Positions 1 through 4,547 of a DNA stretch of 7,326 nucleotides are shown here, piece by piece (within the stretch, counting starts at the first letter, position 1; every line of letters begins with the position of its first letter). The position numbers and the translations under genes are program-made. The notes under the pieces were generated by a model that was not told the DNA's origin, did not search any database, and worked only from the letters and a program-made list of their open reading frames with translations. This DNA comes from Rickettsiales bacterium (GTDB lineage: Bacteria > Pseudomonadota > Alphaproteobacteria > Rickettsiales > JANQQO01): assembly GCA_028289305.1 (NCBI GenBank), contig JANQQO010000116.1, positions 1 through 7,326 of the forward strand. Reading direction: 5' to 3'.

Positions 1-1204
1 TATCGGCGACGATGCGGCCGCTACCTGGTGCGAGCGTCCAGCCCAGCGTGCCATGCCCGGTGTTTAAGAAGAGATTATCATAGCGGCAGGTGCCGAGGAT
101 TGGCGGCCCGTCTGGCGTGGAAGGCCTGAGACACGCCCATTCCTGAGCGCGATCAATATCGCCGCATTCTGGCAGAAAACCTTTCACCGCGCGCTTAATC
201 GCCGCGATGCGATGCGGCTGAATGAGGTGGTTATACCCGGCGAATTCGGCCGTGCCCGCAACGCGCACGATATTGCCCAAGCGGCTATAGACGATCTTTT
301 CCGCCTGATCGGTGAGGCTCACCGTCGGGACCGCACTGGCATTATCGCTAATGGGGATTGAGATGCTATAGCCTTTCATCGGGTAAATCGGCGCGCGAAT
401 ACCAATCTGGCGCAGATGGTCGTGGCTATACGAGCCCGTTGCCAGCACATAGGCATCGGCGGTGAGCGTGCCGCGCTGGCGCGTGGCAATACCGGTGATT
501 TTCTCCTCATCGGTGAGGATCTGCTCGATATCGGTTTCATAGAGGAACTCCACCCCGCCGGTGAGTTGCTCCTGCTTGGCCAGGGTTTTGGTGAAGAGAT
601 AGATATCGCCGCTTTCATCCTTCGGATAATAAATCCCACCGACGATATTCGCCGGGCTTTGTTTAAGCGCCGGCTCTTTTTCCAGGCAATCTTGCTTGGT
701 GAACACCGAGAAATCTGCCGGGCCCAGCGAGGCCTGGTATTCAGACTGGGTGATCGCCGCCTCGAGCGCCTGCTCGGTTTTAAACACGTGCAGAATGCCT
801 TTATGCCAATGATGGAATTCTATCGAGGTATCGCGCTCGAGCTGGTTTAACGTATCGCGCGAATAAAGCGCGAGGCGCAGCGTGGTCGCGGTGTTTTGTA
901 GCGCGCGTTCATTCGTGCAATTACGCAGGAATTTAAGCGACCAGGTGAGCTGATGCCAATCCAGCCGCGGGGTGAGCACTAGCGGCGCATCTTTTTTAAA
1001 CATCCATTTGAACACTTTTGGCAAGGTGGCCGGGTTGGCCCAGGGCTCAGCATGGCAATAGGAAAGCTGGCCGCCATTGGCGAAGCTGGTCTCCATCGCG
1101 CTGCCTGGCTGGCGCTCCACCACGGTGACCTGATGGCCGCGCTCGGCTAAAAAATAGGCTGTTGTGACGCCCGCAATCCCGGCGCCAAGAATCAAAATAT
1201 GCAT
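1..1204 (-). CDS. dadA: D-amino acid dehydrogenase, FAD-dependent (3' end cut by window edge)
   Basis: DadA oxidatively deaminates D-amino acids, classically D-alanine, to 2-oxo acids and passes electrons to the respiratory chain at the inner membrane. The frame is open from an ATG at 1204 to the left edge, giving 401 codons with no stop. The family usually has about 415-435 residues, so only a short C-terminal piece is missing. The N-terminus is a Rossmann FAD-binding strand-turn-helix, MHILILGAGIAG, with the GxGxxG glycines at residues 7, 9 and 12 and an acidic residue (E30) ending the second strand where FAD ribose binds. SFANGGQLS (40-48) and HAEPWANPAT (51-60) are typical of DadA, as is the late NTGHGTLGWTLAPGSG near the edge. 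No strong Shine-Dalgarno is seen; the start is fixed by the FAD motif. It lies 69 bases behind higA on the same strand. A glycine-oxidase relative is less likely given the DadA-specific blocks. Confidence 0.92.
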   Translation of the reverse strand, partial: MHILILGAGIAGVTTAYFLAERGHQVTVVERQPGSAMETSFANGGQLSYCHAEPWANPATLPKVFKWMFKKDAPLVLTPRLDWHQLTWSLKFLRNCTNERALQNTATTLRLALYSRDTLNQLERDTSIEFHHWHKGILHVFKTEQALEAAITQSEYQASLGPADFSVFTKQDCLEKEPALKQSPANIVGGIYYPKDESGDIYLFTKTLAKQEQLTGGVEFLYETDIEQILTDEEKITGIATRQRGTLTADAYVLATGSYSHDHLRQIGIRAPIYPMKGYSISIPISDNASAVPTVSLTDQAEKIVYSRLGNIVRVAGTAEFAGYNHLIQPHRIAAIKRAVKGFLPECGDIDRAQEWACLRPSTPDGPPILGTCRYDNLFLNTGHGTLGWTLAPGSGRIVAD

Positions 1205-1272
1205 GGAATCTGTTGTATAAAATCTTGCCGGGAAGGACAATAGGAAGATGTGGGGATGGCTATTCTTGTGCT

Positions 1273-1278
1273 ATTATA
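1273..1278 (-). promoter_or_regulatory. possible -10 box for dadA overlapping the higA stop codon
   Basis: Read leftward, these six bases are a perfect TATAAT, overlapping the TAA stop of higA and lying about 70 bases before the dadA ATG. No convincing -35 hexamer lies 16-18 bases further upstream, inside higA. It could allow dadA expression independent of higBA, but chance occurrence is quite possible. Confidence 0.25.
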
Positions 1279-1588
1279 TCCTGGCATCATCCTGCCGCGG
1301 GGCGGGGCGAATACGGGCTGCAATATCCTCCCATCCTGCATTTTCTGCTTTCTGCAGATCCACATGATTCTGTAAGTTTAGCCACATTTCTGGCGATGTG
1401 TGAAAATACGCGCCAAACCGCAATGCTGTGTCTGCGGTGATTGCGCGCGTGCCATTAATAATCCCGTTAATGCGCGTCACCGGCACGTCAATATCCCGCG
1501 CTAGTTGGCTTTGGGAAATGCCTAGCGGGGTGAGGAATTCATGCTGTAAATACGCGCCAGGAGTAATAGGGTCATCATAATCTGCCAT
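1274..1588 (-). CDS. higA: HigA-family antitoxin, XRE-type helix-turn-helix
   Basis: This is the antidote half of a HigBA-type type II toxin-antitoxin pair. HigA proteins bind and neutralise HigB and, through their helix-turn-helix, repress their own operon. The 104-residue product starts with the family's ITPGAYLQHEFLTPLGIS block (residues 8-25). An XRE helix-turn-helix follows at about residues 24-46 (SQSQLARDIDVPVTRINGIING), and then the HigA-typical block with SPEMWLNLQ (65-73) and a DLQKAE helix. The length fits the family (about 90-105). The ATG at 1588 is 15 bases beyond the toxin stop, with a modest GGGA motif six bases before it. The toxin-first order is the hallmark of higBA rather than relBE or mqsRA-like variants. 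The last about 20 residues, rich in A, R and P, probably extend past the conserved fold. Family assignment is from recognised motifs; activity is inferred. Confidence 0.9.
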   Translation of the reverse strand: MADYDDPITPGAYLQHEFLTPLGISQSQLARDIDVPVTRINGIINGTRAITADTALRFGAYFHTSPEMWLNLQNHVDLQKAENAGWEDIAARIRPAPRQDDARI

Positions 1589-1603
1589 GGTTTATCCCGT
1601 TTC

Positions 1604-1882
1604 TTAGTGATAATCGACAATTTCCACATCGCATGCATGGCCTCCTTGCCAGCGAAAGCAAATACGCCACTGCTTGTTGATGCGTATACTGTGTTGCCCC
1701 TTACGATCACCCTTTAACGCCTCTAGGTGATTACCCGGCGGTGCACGCAAATCTCCCAAAGAGGTGGCGATATGTAAGCTCAGCAAACGCATGCGCGCTA
1801 CTTTGGTAATCGCAGAAAATTTTTTCACCCGCTCATTACGAAAAAGCGCTGCGGTATGGCGGCACGCAAAACTCTTAATCAT
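1604..1882 (-). CDS. higB: HigB-type mRNA interferase toxin (RelE/ParE superfamily)
   Basis: HigB toxins are small ribosome-dependent endoribonucleases that cut mRNA during translation and slow growth when not bound by HigA. The 92-residue product has the exact family length. It opens with MIKSF, carries ATSLGDLRAPPGNHLEALKGDRKG across about residues 39-62 (given here in overlapping conserved pieces), then SIRINKQWRICFRW (65-78), and ends in VDYH. The terminal D90-Y91-H92 matches residues implicated in catalysis in Proteus HigB, as does K57 in ALKGD. At the position of Proteus His54 this protein has Glu54, which I recall as usual in the large alphaproteobacterial subfamily with the LEALKGDR signature. 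It is the first gene of the pair, with a dyad-rich upstream region. The zinc-finger gene lies 79 bases upstream on the same strand. Confidence 0.9.
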   Translation of the reverse strand: MIKSFACRHTAALFRNERVKKFSAITKVARMRLLSLHIATSLGDLRAPPGNHLEALKGDRKGQHSIRINKQWRICFRWQGGHACDVEIVDYH

Positions 1883-1921
1883 AGGCTATACCATAATAGG
1901 CTTAACGTCAAGCGTTATAAC
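1883..1921 (-). promoter_or_regulatory. candidate higBA promoter and operator
   Basis: This AT-rich stretch directly precedes higB. It contains an imperfect 14-bp palindrome at 1900-1913 (GCTTAACGTCAAGC; 12 of 14 positions symmetric), a perfect 8-bp palindrome GTTATAAC at 1914-1921, and a 7-bp direct repeat ATAGGCT at 1881-1887 and 1896-1902, offset by 15 bases. Read leftward, TTGACG lies inside the palindrome (1906-1911), and TATTAT (1893-1898) and TATAGC (1885-1890) are possible -10 boxes, though neither has ideal spacing to it. Since HigA proteins repress their own promoter by binding dyads, this is the likely operator. Which dyad is bound is not determinable here. Confidence 0.45.
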
Positions 1922-1961
1922 TATATACGGGAAGCTCAAAGGATGCACAAGAGGATCGTGC

Positions 1962-2129
1962 CTACGCTTCTGCCCGCGCTTGCGGGCGGTAGACAAAGCG
2001 GCGGCTGCAATAGGGGCAGATGATTTCGTTTTTTTCGCCCATATCGAGATAGATCAGCGGGTGGCCAAGCGCGCCATCGCCGCCATCGCAGCTGACTTCT
2101 TTGCTTGAGGTTTCTATCGTCTCTGCCAT
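1962..2129 (-). CDS. small CHCC zinc-finger protein (NDUFS6 C-terminal domain type)
   Basis: A 55-residue protein, short enough to be missed by ORF callers. Its core reads VSCDGGDGALGHPLIYLD (residues 12-29), then an acidic turn and ICPYCSRRFVY (37-47). The four probable zinc ligands are C14, H23, C38 and C41, the arrangement that gives the zf-CHCC family (Pfam PF10276) its name. The family is found across alphaproteobacteria and corresponds to the zinc-binding domain of the mitochondrial complex I subunit NDUFS6. A role with respiratory complex I is therefore plausible but not proven. The ATG at 2129 has a TGAGG sequence just upstream. The next in-frame ATG upstream (2141) runs straight into a stop, so the start is secure. 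Codon use resembles that of the neighbours. higB follows on the same strand after 79 bases. I see no convincing terminator in between. Confidence 0.9.
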   Translation of the reverse strand: MAETIETSSKEVSCDGGDGALGHPLIYLDMGEKNEIICPYCSRRFVYRPQARAEA

Positions 2130-2185
2130 GCCTCACACCATGCCTGCGGCGCGCGGGTTTGTCAATATGGATGGAGGAGGAGATG

Positions 2186-2209
2186 AGGGATTAGGCTTTA
2201 GGGATTAGG
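2186..2209. repeat. two 10-bp direct repeats, TTAGGG-like
   Basis: The 10-mer AGGGATTAGG occurs at 2186-2195 and again at 2200-2209, separated by CTTT, with a further TTAGG inside the junction. It lies in the divergent intergenic region immediately before the GTCAT element. No function is apparent. It may be a short slippage product. Confidence 0.6.
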
Positions 2210-2218
2210 GGAAATGAT

Positions 2219-2291
2219 GTCATCCCAGTCTTGAGCTTAAGATCCAGTATTATATGAAAGTCCCCTGGATTCCAGCGTGCGCTGGAATGAC
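2219..2291. repeat. GTCAT...ATGAC paired-arm intergenic repeat element, copy 1
   Basis: A 73-bp element with near-perfect terminal inverted repeats: GTCATCCCAG (2219-2228) against CTGGAATGAC (2282-2291), 9 of 10 matching. Inside, ATCCAG (2242-2247) and CTGGAT (2265-2270) form a second perfect inverted pair. The layout is thus GTCAT-body-ATCCA, a short spacer, then TGGAT-body-ATGAC. The right arm folds on itself: ATTCCAGCG (2269-2277), TG, CGCTGGAAT (2280-2288). The left body lacks an equally clean hairpin and looks decayed. It lies between the divergent zinc-finger gene and queE. Similar GTCAT...ATCCA units are, from memory, common dispersed repeats in alphaproteobacterial genomes; no search was made. 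Confidence 0.75.
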
Positions 2292-2342
2292 ATTAGTAAG
2301 TAGTAGCCAATAACGAGTAGCGATTGACGCATAACCATTTTC

Positions 2343-2371
2343 TTGATTCCATAGCAGGAGTGGGGTATAGG
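2343..2371 (+). promoter_or_regulatory. candidate sigma-70-like promoter for queE-queC
   Basis: TTGATT (2343-2348) and TATAGG (2366-2371) are separated by exactly 17 bases and each match four of six consensus positions. Transcription would start near 2378, giving a leader of about 36 bases before the queE ATG. The match is modest, but the position, spacing and orientation fit. Confidence 0.4.
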
Positions 2372-2413
2372 CGCAGGTTACGGTAATAACGCACGCAATA
2401 TTAAAACACTCCC

Positions 2414-3091
2414 ATGCATGGTACGAACCCCATACGCGGGCCGGTGAAAGGGCCGGGCACCGCGCTCGATATCCAGGAGATTTATCCCTCGTTTCAAGGC
2501 GAAGGGCCGCTTTCGGGCGAGCCAGCGGTGTTTGTACGCCTTGGTGGGTGTAACCTGGCCTGCGATTTTTGCGATACGGAGTTTGAATCTTTTACCAATT
2601 GGGCGCTAGAAGAGGTGCTCGCGGCGGTAGATGCGGCTGCACAGAATGCGCATGGGGTGATTATCCGCCCGCTTGTGGTGGTGACCGGCGGAGAGCCGCT
2701 GCGCCAGCCGATCGCGCCGTTATGTGAGGCGCTGTTAGAGCGCGGCTATCGCGTGCAGATCGAGACCAATGGCACTCTGTTCCGCCCGCTGGATGACCGT
2801 GTGATGATCGTGTGCTCGCCGAAAGCGACGCATCTGGGCTATCAGCCGCTGCGCGAAGATTTGCTCGAGCGCCTGAGTGCGATAAAATTCGTGATGTCCG
2901 CCACCCACACGCTATACCGTGAGGTAGTAGAGGTGGGCCAATCACAATACACCATTCCGGTGTATATCCAGCCGATGGATGAGATGGACGCGGTGAAGAA
3001 TCGTGAGAATTTCCGCTATGCGCGGAAATATGCGCTTGCGCGCGGCTATCATTTTTCGGTGCAGATGCATAAACTCGCCAATGCGCCGTAA
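2414..3091 (+). CDS. queE: 7-carboxy-7-deazaguanine synthase, radical SAM enzyme
   Basis: QueE converts 6-carboxy-5,6,7,8-tetrahydropterin to 7-carboxy-7-deazaguanine in the cytoplasmic pathway to preQ0 and queuosine, using S-adenosylmethionine and a 4Fe-4S cluster. The 225-residue product is full length; E. coli QueE is about 223. It carries EIYPSFQGEGP (22-32) and the cluster motif LGGCNLACDFCDT, with C46, C50 and C53 in a CX3CX2C pattern. The SAM-binding VTGGEP is at about 90-95 and the substrate-side QIETNGT at 115-121. The end SVQMHKLANAP corresponds to the SMQTHK ending of the E. coli enzyme. The ATG at 2414 is favoured because NPIRGPVKGPGTAL aligns with the usual N-terminal lead of longer alphaproteobacterial forms. 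No Shine-Dalgarno precedes it; GTG at codon 11 is an alternative. queC follows after five bases, so co-transcription is very likely. Confidence 0.95.
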   Translation: MHGTNPIRGPVKGPGTALDIQEIYPSFQGEGPLSGEPAVFVRLGGCNLACDFCDTEFESFTNWALEEVLAAVDAAAQNAHGVIIRPLVVVTGGEPLRQPIAPLCEALLERGYRVQIETNGTLFRPLDDRVMIVCSPKATHLGYQPLREDLLERLSAIKFVMSATHTLYREVVEVGQSQYTIPVYIQPMDEMDAVKNRENFRYARKYALARGYHFSVQMHKLANAP

Positions 3092-3096
3092 TATCT

Positions 3097-3786
3097 ATGT
3101 CTCCCAAACCTGCCATACTCCTCCTAAGCGGAGGGCTGGATTCAGCCACCACGCTGGCGATCGCCCAAGAGACAGGCTATGCGGTGCATGCGCTGAGCTT
3201 CGCTTATGGCCAGCGTCACGCGATGGAATTAGACCGCGCTAAGCAGATTGCGAAAGCGGCGGGCGTGGCCGATCACCGCATTGCTGAGATTGATCTGCGG
3301 CTATTTGGCGGCTCGGCACTAACGAGCGAGGCGGAGGTGCCGAAAAACCGCGATACGGCAGACATGGCCACAGATATTCCCATCACCTATGTGCCGGCGC
3401 GCAATACGATCTTCCTCTCTTTCGCGCTGGCATTTGCTGAGGTCGTGGGTGCGTTTGATATCTTCATTGGCGTGAACGCGCTGGATTATAGCGGCTATCC
3501 GGATTGCCGCCCGGAATATATCGAGGCGTTTACCACATTGGCGAATCGCGCTACTGCGGCGGCCACAGAAGGCAAGGGCCACTTCACCATCCACACACCG
3601 CTGATCGATCTTAGCAAGGCCGAGATCATCAAAAAAGGCGTGGCACTAGGCGTGGATTATGCGCTGACGCTCAGCTGTTATGACCCGGATGAAAAAGGCC
3701 GTGCCTGCGGCCATTGCGACGCGTGTCAGCTGCGCCTGAAGGGCTTTGCGGAGAATGGCCTTACCGATCCCGCGGCGTATCAGTAG
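3097..3786 (+). CDS. queC: 7-cyano-7-deazaguanine (preQ0) synthase
   Basis: QueC uses ATP and ammonia to turn 7-carboxy-7-deazaguanine into preQ0, the step directly after QueE. The 229-residue protein matches the family's usual length. The N-terminal PP-loop SGGLDS is at residues 11-16, followed by SFAYGQRHAMEL (34-45), YVPARNTIFLS (98-108), and IGVNALDYSGYPDCRPEY (124-141), a QueC signature. The C-terminal zinc site is complete: C194, C204, C207 and C210 (SCY...CGHCDAC). The ATG at 3097 lies five bases after the queE stop with no recognisable ribosome binding site, which suggests translational coupling to queE. The gene is followed by a 263-base intergenic region with a palindrome and a hairpin repeat. 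Later steps to queuosine (queF, tgt, queA, queG) and the upstream enzymes folE and queD are not in this window. Confidence 0.97.
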   Translation: MSPKPAILLLSGGLDSATTLAIAQETGYAVHALSFAYGQRHAMELDRAKQIAKAAGVADHRIAEIDLRLFGGSALTSEAEVPKNRDTADMATDIPITYVPARNTIFLSFALAFAEVVGAFDIFIGVNALDYSGYPDCRPEYIEAFTTLANRATAAATEGKGHFTIHTPLIDLSKAEIIKKGVALGVDYALTLSCYDPDEKGRACGHCDACQLRLKGFAENGLTDPAAYQ

Positions 3787-3828
3787 CTAAAATTATGAAT
3801 ACACTATAGCGTAAGCTGTTACTTATCA

Positions 3829-3838
3829 GCCAATTGGC
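3829..3838. repeat. perfect 10-bp palindrome after queC
   Basis: GCCAATTGGC is a perfect palindrome 43 bases beyond the queC stop and just before the second GTCAT element. It has no loop and no following T-tract, so it is not a standard intrinsic terminator. It could be a protein-binding dyad or chance. Confidence 0.4.
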
Positions 3839-3845
3839 GTCTTAT

Positions 3846-3933
3846 GTCATGCTGAATTTATTTCAGCATCCACCGCGCATCTGCAACAGCTGTATTAGTT
3901 GATACGTGGATCCTGAAACAAGTTCAGGATGAC
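3846..3933. repeat. GTCAT...ATGAC paired-arm intergenic repeat element, copy 2
   Basis: An 88-bp element whose two 27-bp ends (3846-3872 and 3907-3933) are inverted copies matching at 23 of 27 positions. Each end also folds on itself into an 8-bp stem with a 5-base loop: ATGCTGAA/TTCAGCAT on the left (3849-3869) and ATCCTGAA/TTCAGGAT on the right (3910-3930). The four differences between the arms are two loop changes and two stem changes that together swap one G-C pair for C-G, so pairing is kept. The outline GTCAT-hairpin-ATCCA, spacer, TGGAT-hairpin-ATGAC is the same as in copy 1. No T-tract follows. It resembles REP/BIME-type dispersed repeats; whether it also acts in queC transcript ending is unknown. 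Confidence 0.85.
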
Positions 3934-4034
3934 AAGAAGGGAGGCATCATCCTCTTCTTACATATAACGCAGCGTATCAGGAATAAATGATGGCCTCGCT
4001 CGCGCGGGTGTCTTATAGTGACCCCAAGAACAAC

Positions 4035-4041
4035 GAGGAGG
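4035..4041 (+). promoter_or_regulatory. strong Shine-Dalgarno fixing a GTG start
   Basis: GAGGAGG lies eight bases before the GTG at 4050. It is the best ribosome binding site in the window and decides the start of the PAS-domain gene, for which no nearby ATG is suitable. Confidence 0.85.
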
Positions 4042-4049
4042 TTTAGCAC

Positions 4050-4529
4050 GTGGATCACTCTCAGCATCGCCGTATTACCGATAAATTGCTTAGCTATTGG
4101 AACACGATGAAGGGCAATCGCCACTATCCGGAGGAGAGTGATATTAACCCGGATGATCTGGGCGAGGTATGGGATCACTGCTTCGTGGTGCAGGTGGAGC
4201 AAAATCCGGAAGGGGAGCATAGCTTTTCCTTCTCGCATCTGGGGCCGGCGATTCGCAAAGCCTATGAGACAGAGCTCAATGAAGATTTCACCCTGATTAT
4301 CGCCTCACCCTATGCAGAGCGGTTGCGGCATAAATATGAGGAGGTGATTCGTACCCTGAGCCCGGTGCTTGATGAAGGCCGCTGCATGACGCGCAGCGAT
4401 CTCACACTTGAATATCGCTTGGTGAAATATCGTCAATGCTTGCTGCCGCTGGGCTCCACTGATGGCACGGTGGACGCGATTTTGGGTGGTATGCGCTGCA
4501 AAGTCTCCTTCGAGGAAGACGAGGAATAG
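4050..4529 (+). CDS. PAS_5-like single-domain protein
   Basis: A 159-residue soluble protein with no signal peptide or membrane segment. It resembles the PAS_5 family (Pfam PF07310), stand-alone PAS-fold proteins abundant in alphaproteobacteria whose ligand and role are mostly unknown. Visible family features are an N-terminal LLSYWNTMKGNRHYPEESDI (13-32), a helix-strand segment DDLGEVWDHCFVVQVE (35-50), the core FSFSHLGPAIRKAYETEL (59-76), YAERLRHKYEEVIRTLSPVL (88-107), and the closing strands EYRLVKYRQCLLPLGS (121-136) and VDAILGGM (141-148). The tail is acidic. No output domain such as a kinase or HTH is fused, so any signalling would need a partner. The GTG start at 4050 is supported by the GAGGAGG site. 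The next gene begins 18 bases later in the same frame and strand, which suggests an operon. Confidence 0.75.
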   Translation: MDHSQHRRITDKLLSYWNTMKGNRHYPEESDINPDDLGEVWDHCFVVQVEQNPEGEHSFSFSHLGPAIRKAYETELNEDFTLIIASPYAERLRHKYEEVIRTLSPVLDEGRCMTRSDLTLEYRLVKYRQCLLPLGSTDGTVDAILGGMRCKVSFEEDEE

Positions 4530-4547
4530 AAAGCCTCGTATACTCCT

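Noticed and set aside
416..850. 144-residue rightward open frame inside dadA
   Set aside because: It is antisense to the clear dadA reading frame, which runs unbroken from 1204 to the edge.
1936..2136. 66-residue leftward frame overlapping the zinc-finger gene
   Set aside because: The translation is arginine/tryptophan-rich with no family features, whereas another frame on the same strand gives the CHCC zinc-finger protein.
2186..2211. Telomere-like or CRISPR-like repeat array
   Set aside because: There are only two 10-bp units with a 4-base spacer, far too few and too closely spaced for either.
2372..2413. preQ1 riboswitch in the queE leader
   Set aside because: The leader is only about 36-42 bases. 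It has a GGTTA and a short A-rich run, but I could not build the class I pseudoknot (a GC stem with its A-rich tail pairing into the loop), and class II or III would need a longer leader.
2661..3152. 163-residue leftward open frame opposite queE and the start of queC
   Set aside because: It is antisense to genes with complete catalytic motifs, and its proline/serine/arginine-rich composition is typical of a shadow frame in GC-rich DNA.
3829..3869. Intrinsic terminator of queC
   Set aside because: The palindrome GCCAATTGGC has no loop, and the next hairpin (8-bp stem) is AT-rich with no T-tract after it. I kept both as repeats rather than calling a terminator.
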